Assembly: GCA_013043685.1 (NCBI GenBank)
Contig: JABDNT010000028.1
Location: 47,897-111,896 of the forward strand
Source: Flavobacteriaceae bacterium
GTDB lineage: Bacteria > Bacteroidota > Bacteroidia > Flavobacteriales > Flavobacteriaceae
DNA: 64,000 bases
Direction of reading: 5' to 3'
Positions 7,524 through 17,053 of this stretch are shown one piece after another; positions within the stretch are counted from its first letter, which is position 1; every line of letters starts with the position of its first letter. Position numbers and translations under genes: made by a program. Under the pieces are notes generated by a model that worked only from the letters and a program-made list of their open reading frames with translations, was not told where the DNA came from and did no database searches.

Positions 7524-9017
7524 CTATTCCCAGTCAGGCATAAAGGCGTCCTCATGACGGAGAGTTCTGGAACTCGAGGTTCCAATCTCCAGGGTAAATA
7601 TGTCATTACGGGATATCCCGTCATTCGAGGTATTTGTAAACATCACGAACGCTTCGTTTCGCGAGAATATAGGTTCCAGATCATTGGTTCCGTTTGGTCT
7701 GTTATCGGATATGTCGGTAGTGGTCAATTCAACCCTATCGTAAATAAACATTCGTGAATCTAACCTTCGGTAGCTTGCATCCTCAAATCCGGATATATCA
7801 TAAGAATATAAAATCTTCTGATTATCCACTGAAATATCCAGACCACCCACTGCTCCGTTCACATTCTCAAGGATGGTACCGGTTTCATTACCAGCGAAGG
7901 TAATCGTGTATATCCTAACATCATACCCGTCTAAATTATTGGTCTTTAAAACGATGAGATCACTATTGTTACTTATGGCGACCTCAGAGATCAATGATCC
8001 GTCCGGTGTTTGATATACTTCTGCTAAACCTCCGCCATTGAATTGAATGCGGTATAATTTATCCATTCGAGGAAAATATATATTGATAAAATCATCCGGC
8101 CATTCGAAATTGATTTCGTTCAAATTGAAACCATTAGGCTTAACAGTGCTTGTCACTTTTCGCTTCTCGGTTCCATCCCGGTTCATGAGAAATATATCTG
8201 CATTGGCACCATCCGACTGCAGATAGGCAATTTTATTTACTGATAGATTTCTTCTGGGTCGATAGCTATTCACTTCAGAAGAAGTAAGCTGAAACTCGAC
8301 TCCATCATCATCGGCCGAGAATATCACGTTATTACCATTGATCTTTCTAACAAACAGTATTCTGTTATCAATCGGAGGAGGCATTACCTCAAAGGCACTT
8401 GCCTCACTCACCACCGGATCGTTAATATTATCGGTCGCGGTTACATGCCATACGTATTCAGTACCTAGTGTAAGCTCAGAATAGGTAAGCGTGGTATCGG
8501 CTAGCTCCTCAAATAGGAGTACCTCATTGGTATCAATATTAGTAAGTTCTAAGGTATACTCAATAGGATCTTCTTCCGGATCTGTAGATTCCCAGCTAAA
8601 GATGGCTTCGACCCCCTGAATCATCTCGTTATCTTCTGGGGTTAACAGCACAGGTGTTGTTGGAGGCCTGTTGTTAAAGGTTGAAACTTCCAGTTCAAAC
8701 ACAACATTTGAAGTAAGGTTTCCATTAATGGTGGCCGGTGCAAAATCCGTTAAGAAACCATCTTTCTTTGCTTCCACCGCATACTCCCCTACCAGGATAC
8801 TTTCGATCAAGAAATTTCCCGAGCTGTCTGTAAAAACTGTACTGGAAACAGGGTTAGTCGATATTCTGGTATTAGGTAGTGGTTCATTCGATCCCGCTGC
8901 GACAACTTTCCCTTTCAATGCTCCAAATTCATCTTCACCTATTTTATCTTCATTACAGGAAAATACAAAAAGGAAGGCCGTTACAATAAGGGCTATATAT
9001 TTAAATGTACGTTTCAT
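7524..9017 (-). CDS. Curli-locus lipoprotein (paralog of 383..1876)
   Basis: Same 497 aa length and architecture, lipobox FLFVFSC; highly similar throughout. Confidence 0.75.
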   Translation of the reverse strand: MKRTFKYIALIVTAFLFVFSCNEDKIGEDEFGALKGKVVAAGSNEPLPNTRISTNPVSSTVFTDSSGNFLIESILVGEYAVEAKKDGFLTDFAPATINGNLTSNVVFELEVSTFNNRPPTTPVLLTPEDNEMIQGVEAIFSWESTDPEEDPIEYTLELTNIDTNEVLLFEELADTTLTYSELTLGTEYVWHVTATDNINDPVVSEASAFEVMPPPIDNRILFVRKINGNNVIFSADDDGVEFQLTSSEVNSYRPRRNLSVNKIAYLQSDGANADIFLMNRDGTEKRKVTSTVKPNGFNLNEINFEWPDDFINIYFPRMDKLYRIQFNGGGLAEVYQTPDGSLISEVAISNNSDLIVLKTNNLDGYDVRIYTITFAGNETGTILENVNGAVGGLDISVDNQKILYSYDISGFEDASYRRLDSRMFIYDRVELTTTDISDNRPNGTNDLEPIFSRNEAFVMFTNTSNDGISRNDIFTLEIGTSSSRTLRHEDAFMPDWE

Positions 9018-9028
9018 GATTTCAATTA

Positions 9029-10435
9029 TTAATTTAGATTATCATCCTTCTTGCGTGAACCGAAATGATAATTGATTCCTGCTCCAAATGTGAAGAAGTA
9101 ATCATCACGTCGGCCTCGTATCTCATTGTCGATCTTGTCTGTGAATGTAGGGTTCCAATCTCCTTTCAGTACAAAGGAGACCTTATCCGAAACTATGTAT
9201 TCAAGTCCGGCTCCGAACTTCAGTGTGAGGAATGTATCTCCGCGCTGCAGATACTTTTTCGGTGAATTATCCGCAAAGAGCATAAATCCACCGCCAGCAT
9301 AGGCAAATGGCGTTAAGCGATCATGCGGCAATACCGTATATTCTGCGAATAGCGTTTCATCAATCCACCAGTGATTGGTCTCGCTAGTTGAATTCAACCT
9401 GAAGAATTGAGAAGTAATCCCAATATTAAAGCGATCAATAATCTTGAACTTATATGTAAGCTCAAAGTTATAATCAAGGATTCCGGAGGTGTAATCACTG
9501 TCCACATAGGCGAGTCCGGCTGAAACATTTATCGTATGTCGATAATCATTCTCAAGAAACTTCCTTTCGTATAGAGAGGTATTCGATTCCAGTTCCATCT
9601 CCTCGGTGTATTGGGCTATCAGGGCAGTATCTGCTTCCGGTCCATCAACGGTTTTCCACAACTGATCCTTTATCCCTTCTAAGATAAGCAGTTGGACCGC
9701 TTTTTCTATAGCTTCCTGAACTGCTAATTGGGTGGGTTCGTTCTTGGTGAACCCGGTTTCAGCCTCCAGTAATCTCTGGAATTTTACATACCTGAATATA
9801 CCAACATCCACTGCTTGAGAAAGTATGGTTTTGGATACATTTACTGTTTTCAGGATTTCACCGGTTGATGTGGACACGGCACGCAGGTAAATTGTGATAC
9901 GGTCCTGGCGGTACTGTGATGATCCGCCGGCTCCAAAATACCGTGCTCCTACCCCACCGGTTAGAATGTTAGTATCGTACGATATGATACCTCCTTCCAG
10001 TAATATTCCGGCAAAAAGTAACGGACTTAACTTCTGATTTCGTTCATCGTCCGATTTCAAATACTCCTGTCGGGTAGTCCGAATGATATTACGTTCATTT
10101 AGCAGATTCCCGAAGTTTTCACGTTCGATGGGAGTAAACCATTTGGAATCTTCAAGAGCCTTGATCAAGATAGTGGTGGCTCCTTGAGTGACGGCAGTAC
10201 TAAAAGTACTTCCGGTTTCTATATTCTTATATTGTCCCGTCTGATCCTTGAAATTATAAACACCTACTACAATAGGTTTTTCCGGTGCGGGTAGTTCAAT
10301 TAGCTTTTCAGTTTGGCTTGTTGTTTCTGCGATCCTTGCATCTTCATTAATGATAGGTTGGTTAAAATATGCACCACAACCGCTTAGAACCACAAACCAA
10401 GTTAGAATTCCTAATTTGGTTAACAGTGGTCTCAT
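9029..10435 (-). CDS. csgG: CsgG with C-terminal beta-barrel extension (second copy); start chosen at MRPLLTK
   Basis: Same CsgG motifs as 1887..3296; lipobox LSGC; C-term FTFGAGINYHFGSRKK. Confidence 0.93.
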   Translation of the reverse strand: MRPLLTKLGILTWFVVLSGCGAYFNQPIINEDARIAETTSQTEKLIELPAPEKPIVVGVYNFKDQTGQYKNIETGSTFSTAVTQGATTILIKALEDSKWFTPIERENFGNLLNERNIIRTTRQEYLKSDDERNQKLSPLLFAGILLEGGIISYDTNILTGGVGARYFGAGGSSQYRQDRITIYLRAVSTSTGEILKTVNVSKTILSQAVDVGIFRYVKFQRLLEAETGFTKNEPTQLAVQEAIEKAVQLLILEGIKDQLWKTVDGPEADTALIAQYTEEMELESNTSLYERKFLENDYRHTINVSAGLAYVDSDYTSGILDYNFELTYKFKIIDRFNIGITSQFFRLNSTSETNHWWIDETLFAEYTVLPHDRLTPFAYAGGGFMLFADNSPKKYLQRGDTFLTLKFGAGLEYIVSDKVSFVLKGDWNPTFTDKIDNEIRGRRDDYFFTFGAGINYHFGSRKKDDNLN

Positions 10436-10439
10436 AGTA

Positions 10440-10814
10440 TTATCCATTTGGAATGATTATTTGCGTATATTCTCCAGTGGTAATATCCAGTATGTTTATT
10501 ACCAGGCCTTGGGTAGATTCGTAAACTTCATATTCGAGATTACCATTTCGGGAAGTACCTATTTCGGGTGTTTGTGTACCGAATTGGTTAGTAAATTGAT
10601 TTCCGAACGTATTATCGAAGTTTGCAAAATCTCCAAATTGTTCCACATCGAATTGATCTTCAGAGAACGGATTCTGCGCGTTGGCAGAATTCAACATCCA
10701 TGTATAATTGAAGGGATCACCTCCGAACGCGGGATTCTTTGGAGTATACGTAAGTTGTTGGGCAAATCCAGACGAACAAATACTAAAAATCAGTATTATT
10801 ATCAATTGTTTCAT
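10440..10814 (-). CDS. csgF: CsgF (second copy)
   Basis: LTYTPKNPAFGGDPFNYTWMLNSANAQNPF. Confidence 0.93.
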   Translation of the reverse strand: MKQLIIILIFSICSSGFAQQLTYTPKNPAFGGDPFNYTWMLNSANAQNPFSEDQFDVEQFGDFANFDNTFGNQFTNQFGTQTPEIGTSRNGNLEYEVYESTQGLVINILDITTGEYTQIIIPNG

Positions 10815-10820
10815 AACGCC

Positions 10821-11603
10821 CTATTTATAGAATTTAATTAATCCTTTATCGTTCTTAAGTCTTTCGAAATACGCTATCGTTCGCTTGATAGCTTCGTAAG
10901 ACATAGCTTTCATATAGTCATTCTTGGGTTGAACAAAAAATGCCATTATCAAGTCGTCACCAATGTAAAGTTCTATCCTGGTATTGTTTCCGATAGTCAG
11001 TTCTTCATTGATGCTAACTATTTTGGGTCCGTTGATGTTATTAGCCATATAGGCGGAGTAATACATACTGTAGAAATCGCGACCGGGTTTAGTTTTCGTA
11101 TCTTCCAATACGATCCCCCGAAGTTCAACACCGTCGCTCATAGCAAATCGTTCTAAAACGTCATTAGCTTCATCGAGTGGTACTACTTCGCTCTTAACTT
11201 CCGAATCATCGTTGAGAACAATTCTATCCTTCCCCAATAGGTTTTCATCCAAATCGTAAACAAGTAATAATAGAATTGTACGCGTTGTATCTTTCGCGTT
11301 TAAGGTAGTTTTTGCAAGCTCTCGTTTTTCGCCTGGGCTCAAAACAAAACGCCCGTTCTGATCATTCTTTACCCTGTTCAACGTTTCAGGGTCTTTTGAA
11401 ATTACAGACATTACATAGCGCAAACTGTGATTAATTTCTGTTTTGTTATAAGCGAATCCGGTTACTGAAATAAACTCAGTATTTTCTTCCAAAAAAATCT
11501 CCGCAGCAACACGTGTATTATGTATCTGTGCTGTGATTGATCCGGACATCAGGACCATGACCCAAAGAGCCAGTTTTAATATGGACAGATTTCTAATCAT
11601 CAC
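10821..11603 (-). CDS. csgE: CsgE with CsgH-like N-terminal domain (second copy)
   Basis: GIVLEDTKTKPGRDFYSMYYSAYM...IVSINEELTIGNNTRIELYIGDDLIMAFFVQPKNDY; N-terminal SLRYVMSVISKDPETLNRVKNDQNGRFVLSPGEKREL. Confidence 0.85.
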   Translation of the reverse strand: MMIRNLSILKLALWVMVLMSGSITAQIHNTRVAAEIFLEENTEFISVTGFAYNKTEINHSLRYVMSVISKDPETLNRVKNDQNGRFVLSPGEKRELAKTTLNAKDTTRTILLLLVYDLDENLLGKDRIVLNDDSEVKSEVVPLDEANDVLERFAMSDGVELRGIVLEDTKTKPGRDFYSMYYSAYMANNINGPKIVSINEELTIGNNTRIELYIGDDLIMAFFVQPKNDYMKAMSYEAIKRTIAYFERLKNDKGLIKFYK

Positions 11604-12127
11604 CTGCGATTTATATTTCTAATAATCACAGTTTGATTATTACCCCGCATGGAAACCCTAATCCGCTCGGAAAGCGAATTAGTACCTAAATAAAGCAGTC
11701 GTTGGTTATTTCCCTGCTGGTATATCTGACCCTTATGGTACAATGTCCAATTCCTTCCAATGTCATAGAAAACATTGTTATTGCCACGTTGTATAATCTG
11801 TTCTTCGATATTAATGGCACTTCTGTTCAAATATGCATCATTGTGATTACCCATTTGAAACAGTAAAATATCTGACGCGGCACTCCGAACATTTGAGGTA
11901 AAATTATTATTAAATCCTATCTGCCTTATGTGTACATCCCTGGAAGTACGTCTTTGAGGTGTTGTATTGTTCCGAAGTAATTCGGTGGTCATAAGATTTA
12001 ATGGATTGGTCTCACCAATTAAAATTGTTCGCGGCCTGATCTCGATATTTTTATAGGTCTGAGCAAAAGCGCCGAAGACCGGTAATAAGACAAGTAGCAA
12101 AATCCATATGTGTAATTGAATTTTCAT
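11600..12127 (-). CDS. csgB: CsgB-like minor curlin (second copy)
   Basis: IRQIGFNNNF, FQMGNHNDAY, IQRGNNNVFY, YQQGNNQRLL, basic C-term MRGNNQTVIIRNINRR. Confidence 0.78.
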   Translation of the reverse strand: MKIQLHIWILLLVLLPVFGAFAQTYKNIEIRPRTILIGETNPLNLMTTELLRNNTTPQRRTSRDVHIRQIGFNNNFTSNVRSAASDILLFQMGNHNDAYLNRSAINIEEQIIQRGNNNVFYDIGRNWTLYHKGQIYQQGNNQRLLYLGTNSLSERIRVSMRGNNQTVIIRNINRR

Positions 12128-12212
12128 TTCTACTTAATTTGGTTAATAAACCTTGCTCACTCTACCAAAGGGATTTTTAACTGTCTAATGAACAAGGCGT
12201 TCAAAAGGTCAA

Positions 12213-12285
12213 AAAGTAGTGCATAAGCGGATCAAAAGAGAACCCTTATACACTACTTTCCGGCATCACAGTTCTATCTGTGATG
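12213..12285 (-). promoter_or_regulatory. Two consecutive intercistronic hairpins between csgA-like and csgB-like genes
   Basis: AAAGTAGTGCATAAG (12213-12227)/CTTATACACTACTTT (12245-12259), and CATCACAG-TTCTAT-CTGTGATG (12264-12285). Confidence 0.65.
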
Positions 12286-12306
12286 AATTACAGAATGACG
12301 TTAGAC

Positions 12307-13044
12307 CTAGAATCCGCCTCCACCCATATCATATTGAGTAACTACGGAAGTGTTTCCAGCTCCAAGTTGTACAACGTTGCTCATGTGACCCAAACCTTCT
12401 TGATGCACATAGCTAAAGTTGTATAATCCAACTTGTAATACATCAGAGTCATTAATAACTCCAAACTGTTCGGTCCATTGGGCGTTGCCCCAACCTATTT
12501 GCCATACGTCAGAATCGTTCGCAAATCCCAATTGGCCTACGAAGCCTAAGTTATAGTGTCCTAATTGAATTGAAGTAGAAGTATTTATCATACCACCTTG
12601 TACTACCATTACACCATTATCTCCACCTAACTGAAGTGCATAGGAGTCGTTGGCAATTCCTCCTTGAAGAATAAGTGCTCCGTTATCATATCCTAATTGT
12701 ACAACATCGGAATCATTAAACCATCCAACTTGTCCAACTGCGGCTGCGTTAGTAACACCTAATTGGAAAACGAAAGAATCATTTAGCCATCCCATTTGAA
12801 GAACATCGGCTTCGTTGCCTCCACCAATTTGAACAACTAATGATTTATTATCAATTCCCATTTGATCTACCTCAGAATCGTTTAGAATTCCTAATTGGAA
12901 AACGTCTGAGTCATTAATCCAACCTATCTGATTTACATCAGAAGCGTTTAATATACCCACTTGGAGTACATCACTGTCATTAAATTGGGCGAACCCAATC
13001 GTTGCTAACATAAGTGCAAATGCACATAAAACTAACTTTTTCAT
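12307..13044 (-). CDS. csgA: CsgA-like major curlin, ~20 x 11-aa repeats; start chosen at MKKLVLCAF
   Basis: Signal peptide then FNDSDVLQVGILNASDVNQIGWINDSDVFQLG... repeats, C-term GGGGF. Confidence 0.87.
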   Translation of the reverse strand: MKKLVLCAFALMLATIGFAQFNDSDVLQVGILNASDVNQIGWINDSDVFQLGILNDSEVDQMGIDNKSLVVQIGGGNEADVLQMGWLNDSFVFQLGVTNAAAVGQVGWFNDSDVVQLGYDNGALILQGGIANDSYALQLGGDNGVMVVQGGMINTSTSIQLGHYNLGFVGQLGFANDSDVWQIGWGNAQWTEQFGVINDSDVLQVGLYNFSYVHQEGLGHMSNVVQLGAGNTSVVTQYDMGGGGF

Positions 13045-13500
13045 AATGTGAATATTTAGAGGTTCTGACACGCTTAACGCATATCGATTAAAGTCATTTC
13101 AAATACGTCATCCGGACGTATGTTCCATGTTAAATAAGTGAAGAATCATTTTCAACAGTAAAGCAGGCGTTAGCACTCTGCTATTGAAATCCAAATTAAG
13201 TTTTCAGCTTAGAAATGTACGAGACACTAACTCATTTAACCTGGATGTTCATATTGAATCGATAATAGTAAAGGAGGAGTGAAGTTCTATTACCAAATTT
13301 TACCTTAAAGTAAGTCACATTTTATTAAAAAGCAATAAGCGTATACACGTATTTTCTTACAAATGAAGGGTTTAACCTACAGATTCGCTAACTATCATAG
13401 TAACTGATAGTTGCGAATATTTCCTGTGATTACAGATCGATTTTATCTTTTTATTCTAAAAAATAAACGTGATTTAAACGGCATTATTGAATAATATTAA
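13045..13500 (-). promoter_or_regulatory. Long promoter/leader region of right curli operon
   Basis: ~450 bp non-coding; contains ATACGTC-N5-GACGTAT and GTATACACGTAT motifs shared with the left operon. Confidence 0.55.
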
Positions 13501-13502
13501 TA

Positions 13503-13532
13503 AAAAAAGAGCCGCTTTGGCGACTCTTTTTT
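13503..13532 (-). terminator. Terminator after glnN
   Basis: AAAAAGAGCCGCTTTGGCGACTCTTTTT hairpin. Confidence 0.75.
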
Positions 13533-13541
13533 TTATCAGAA

Positions 13542-15728
13542 TTATCTGGTAAACAGTAATTCGCGGTATTTGGTTAATGGCCAAATCTCATCATCGACCA
13601 AAAGTTCCAGTTTGTCGCAGTGATATCGAATTTCTTCGAAATAAGGTTTCACTTTATCGCAGTAAGCAAAGGCCCGTTTCTCTGCATCATCAATTTTATT
13701 TGCCTTCTTACGTTCGTTGATCATATCGGTTATTCCTTTATTGATCTCGGCAATATGTACACTGATACTTTCGATGAGTTGCATTTGCTCTCCTGCATGC
13801 TTCTTAAACGCATTCCCATAAATATCCTTTAATCCCTGTACATTCTCTATTAGGATGTTTTGATACCTGATCGCAGTTGGAATCACATGATTTCTCGCTA
13901 TATCTCCCAATACCCGACCTTCGATCTGAATGTGCATGGCGTATTCCTCCACCTGGATCTCGTGGCGGGCCTCGATCTCAACTTTAGTCATGATCTGCAG
14001 ATCCTCATACAACTTAATGGTCTTTTTAGATACATACGCCTTTAAAGCTTCCGGTGTCGTTTTGTTATTGCTCAATCCACGTTTAGCCGCCTCTTTTTCC
14101 CAGGCTTCTCCATAGCCATCGCCTTCAAATCGAATGTTCTTAGACTTCTTAATATATTCCCGAAGTACATTGAAGATCGCATCGTCCTTTTTCATTTTCT
14201 TATCCTTGATAAGAACATCCACACTTTCCTTGAATTCTGTTAACTGTTGTGCCATAATAGCATTCAATACTGTCATCGGCACTGCACAATTGGCCATAGA
14301 TCCTACAGCCCGCAATTCGAATTTATTACCAGTAAAGGCAAAAGGCGAAGTTCGATTTCTGTCTGTATTGTCCAGGAGAATTTCAGGGATCTTTCCAACC
14401 ACGTTGAGTTTCAGTTCGGTCTTTTCCTGGGGTGATAGTTTACCGTTAGTCACTTTCTCAAGCTCATCGAGCACTTCAGTTAATTGCGAACCAATAAACA
14501 CTGAAATAATAGCAGGAGGTGCTTCATTAGCCCCCAGCCTGTGATCATTACTTGCACTAGCAATTGAAGCTCTCAACAATTCTTCATACTCGTAAACCGC
14601 TTTGATTGTATTGATAAAAAAGGTTAAGAACTGAAGATTTTTCATAGGTGTACTTCCAGGACTCAATAGATTTACACCCGTATCAGTAGCCAAAGACCAG
14701 TTGTTGTGCTTTCCGCTACCGTTAATTCCCGCAAATGGTTTCTCGTGGAAAAGCACCCTGAAATTATGACGATCTGCTACTTTGTCCATCACATCCATCA
14801 ATAATGAGTTGTGATCGACAGCAAGGTTAGCCTCCTCGAAGATGGGTGCAAGCTCAAACTGATTTGGAGCCACTTCATTATGTCTGGTCTTCACAGGAAC
14901 TCCTAACAACATACATTCATTTTCAAGGTCTCTCATATAATTCAGGACACGAGTTGGGATGGATCCAAAGTAGTGATCATCCAATTGTTGACCCTTTGCA
15001 GCGGCATGTCCTAAAAGAGTACGGCCAGCCAGTAAAAGGTCAGGGCGAGATATAGCTAAGGCTGTATCGATTAAAAAATATTCCTGCTCCCAACCTAGCG
15101 TGGCATGGACTTTAGTAACGTTCTTGTCGAAATACTTCGCGACAGCTGTCGCTGCCTTGTCTACTGTTTGCAGCGATCTAAGTAATGGCGTTTTATTATC
15201 CAGGGCTTCTCCCGTATAGGAAACGAAGATGGTAGGAATACACAGGGTAGTACCATAGATAAAAGCGGGTGAAGTTGGGTCCCATGCAGTATATCCCCTT
15301 GCCTCGAATGTGTTTCGAATCCCTCCGTGAGGGAAACTGGATGCATCCGGTTCTTGTTGTACTAATTGTCCTCCACCAAATTTCTCTATAGCATGACCGT
15401 TCCCGGTGGTTTCAAAAAAAGCATCGTGTTTTTCGGCAGTTGCCCCGGTTAATGGTTGAAACCAGTGCGTGTAATGAGTGGCTCCTTTGGAGATAGCCCA
15501 TTCTTTCATACCAGTGGAAATATGATCGGCAACGGCCCGGTCGATCTTACTACCTTTATCGATAGCATCCATTACACTTTTAAATGAATCTTTTGTGAGG
15601 TATTGGCGCATCGCATTTTCACTAAACACGTTGGCTCCAAAGATTTCAGAACGTCGTTTCGGTTCCTTTACAGCAACCGGTTTATGGTCGAAAGTCTCTT
15701 GAATAGCACTAAATCGTAACGTAGACAT
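13542..15728 (-). CDS. glnN: Glutamine synthetase type III
   Basis: 728 aa; [56 protein letters not shown] motifs of GSIII. Confidence 0.96.
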   Translation of the reverse strand: MSTLRFSAIQETFDHKPVAVKEPKRRSEIFGANVFSENAMRQYLTKDSFKSVMDAIDKGSKIDRAVADHISTGMKEWAISKGATHYTHWFQPLTGATAEKHDAFFETTGNGHAIEKFGGGQLVQQEPDASSFPHGGIRNTFEARGYTAWDPTSPAFIYGTTLCIPTIFVSYTGEALDNKTPLLRSLQTVDKAATAVAKYFDKNVTKVHATLGWEQEYFLIDTALAISRPDLLLAGRTLLGHAAAKGQQLDDHYFGSIPTRVLNYMRDLENECMLLGVPVKTRHNEVAPNQFELAPIFEEANLAVDHNSLLMDVMDKVADRHNFRVLFHEKPFAGINGSGKHNNWSLATDTGVNLLSPGSTPMKNLQFLTFFINTIKAVYEYEELLRASIASASNDHRLGANEAPPAIISVFIGSQLTEVLDELEKVTNGKLSPQEKTELKLNVVGKIPEILLDNTDRNRTSPFAFTGNKFELRAVGSMANCAVPMTVLNAIMAQQLTEFKESVDVLIKDKKMKKDDAIFNVLREYIKKSKNIRFEGDGYGEAWEKEAAKRGLSNNKTTPEALKAYVSKKTIKLYEDLQIMTKVEIEARHEIQVEEYAMHIQIEGRVLGDIARNHVIPTAIRYQNILIENVQGLKDIYGNAFKKHAGEQMQLIESISVHIAEINKGITDMINERKKANKIDDAEKRAFAYCDKVKPYFEEIRYHCDKLELLVDDEIWPLTKYRELLFTR

Positions 15729-15904
15729 AATTGTATTATAAGTTTATAAGGTTGAACGGGGCAAAAATAACTTTTTAATATAGAGACCCCCCTAATTTTT
15801 ATATAAAAGTTATTAAAAATATACGGCAGGCTGTTTATAACCCCCTAAAATTTGATAGAATGGTAAGAAATAATTGAATTTTGACCCCTATACCCTGAAT
15901 TAAC

Positions 15905-16951
15905 TCAGTTTATAAATGCCAAACTTATAAAGAGTGCGTAGGCTGTCACTATGATAACGCCCTTATATCGGCCAATCTCGAAAGACCTGGGAAGAAATGC
16001 TAAGGGGATCAGGACAGCAGCGAAACCGAGCATCCAAAAAATATCATTACTAAGTAATGCTTCACTTTTCACTGTGATGGGTTGAATGAGAGCGGTAATT
16101 CCCAATACCGACGCGATGTTAAAAATGTTGGAGCCAATTAAGTTCCCAAGGGAAATTGCCTTTTCTTTTTTCAAAGCTGCGATCACCGATGCAGCTAGTT
16201 CGGGCACACTGGTACCCACCGCGATCATAGTCACCGAAATTACCCGTTCGCTTACCCCTAACTTAGTGGCAAGATCCACGGCTCCATTTACAAGTAGTTC
16301 GCTCCCACCCCATAATGCTAACCCTCCGATGAATAGCCAAAGCATGATCTTTACGTTGGAAACTTTGGAAAGCGCGTCATCCACACCCTCAGGTTCTGTT
16401 TTGGTATTTATACCTCCCATTATCCTGGCCCTTCGTATCAGCATGAATAAATAAACTAATAGCAGTATCAGTAAAACACCACCCTCAAGGCGATCCAATT
16501 CCTTGCCCGTAGTTAGCAGGAAGAATAGAGTTACCGATAAAAACATCATTACCGGCCAATTGAATTTGTAGAAATCCTGATCTATAGCTAAAGGAGTAAT
16601 CACTGCGGTAATTCCTAACACCAGGCCAATATTGGCTATATTAGAACCTATTACATTACCGAGAGAGATATCACTATGACCACCAAGAGCAGCATTTACA
16701 CTTACCAGTAATTCCGGCGCGGATGTCGCAAATGAAACTACCGTCAATCCAATCACCATTTTCGACAGTTTCAACTTAAAAGACAACGCAACGGAAGATC
16801 GAACCAGGTACTCGCCACCCACAACTAAAAGGACCAGTCCGATAAGAATAAACAGTACGCTCATATATATATTAAGGTATGCAGCGAAGATAACAAGAAA
16901 TGCGATTAATAATAAAGGAAGTAAGCAAACTATATTCGTAAAGGCTGACAA
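15905..16951 (-). CDS. Calcium/sodium antiporter (CaCA family, YrbG-like)
   Basis: Two inverted alpha-repeats: VGLTVVSFATSAPELLVSV...GNVIGSNIANIGLVLG and VTMIAVGTSVPELAASV...GNLIGSNIFNIASVLG; N-terminal start uncertain. Confidence 0.92.
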   Translation of the reverse strand: MSAFTNIVCLLPLLLIAFLVIFAAYLNIYMSVLFILIGLVLLVVGGEYLVRSSVALSFKLKLSKMVIGLTVVSFATSAPELLVSVNAALGGHSDISLGNVIGSNIANIGLVLGITAVITPLAIDQDFYKFNWPVMMFLSVTLFFLLTTGKELDRLEGGVLLILLLVYLFMLIRRARIMGGINTKTEPEGVDDALSKVSNVKIMLWLFIGGLALWGGSELLVNGAVDLATKLGVSERVISVTMIAVGTSVPELAASVIAALKKEKAISLGNLIGSNIFNIASVLGITALIQPITVKSEALLSNDIFWMLGFAAVLIPLAFLPRSFEIGRYKGVIIVTAYALFISLAFIN

Positions 16952-17053
16952 CGGTAATCCTATAGATAAACTTCTAATAGCACTTCATTAATATTCCGGT
17001 ATAGAAGTGCTTATCCCGCTAAACGGCGGGATTTTTATTTGTATCTTTCTAAT

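Noticed and set aside
8671-9075. 134-aa plus-strand ORF
   Set aside because: Antisense shadow of the 497-aa curli lipoprotein; no recognisable domain, and an equivalent shadow appears opposite the paralog (1386..1643, 1665..1904).
10350-10841. 163-aa plus-strand ORF opposite csgF/csgG
   Set aside because: Overlaps well-supported csgF and csgG on the opposite strand; translation has no protein-family features.
14134-14544. 136-aa plus-strand ORF
   Set aside because: Antisense to glnN; serine/leucine-rich shadow translation.
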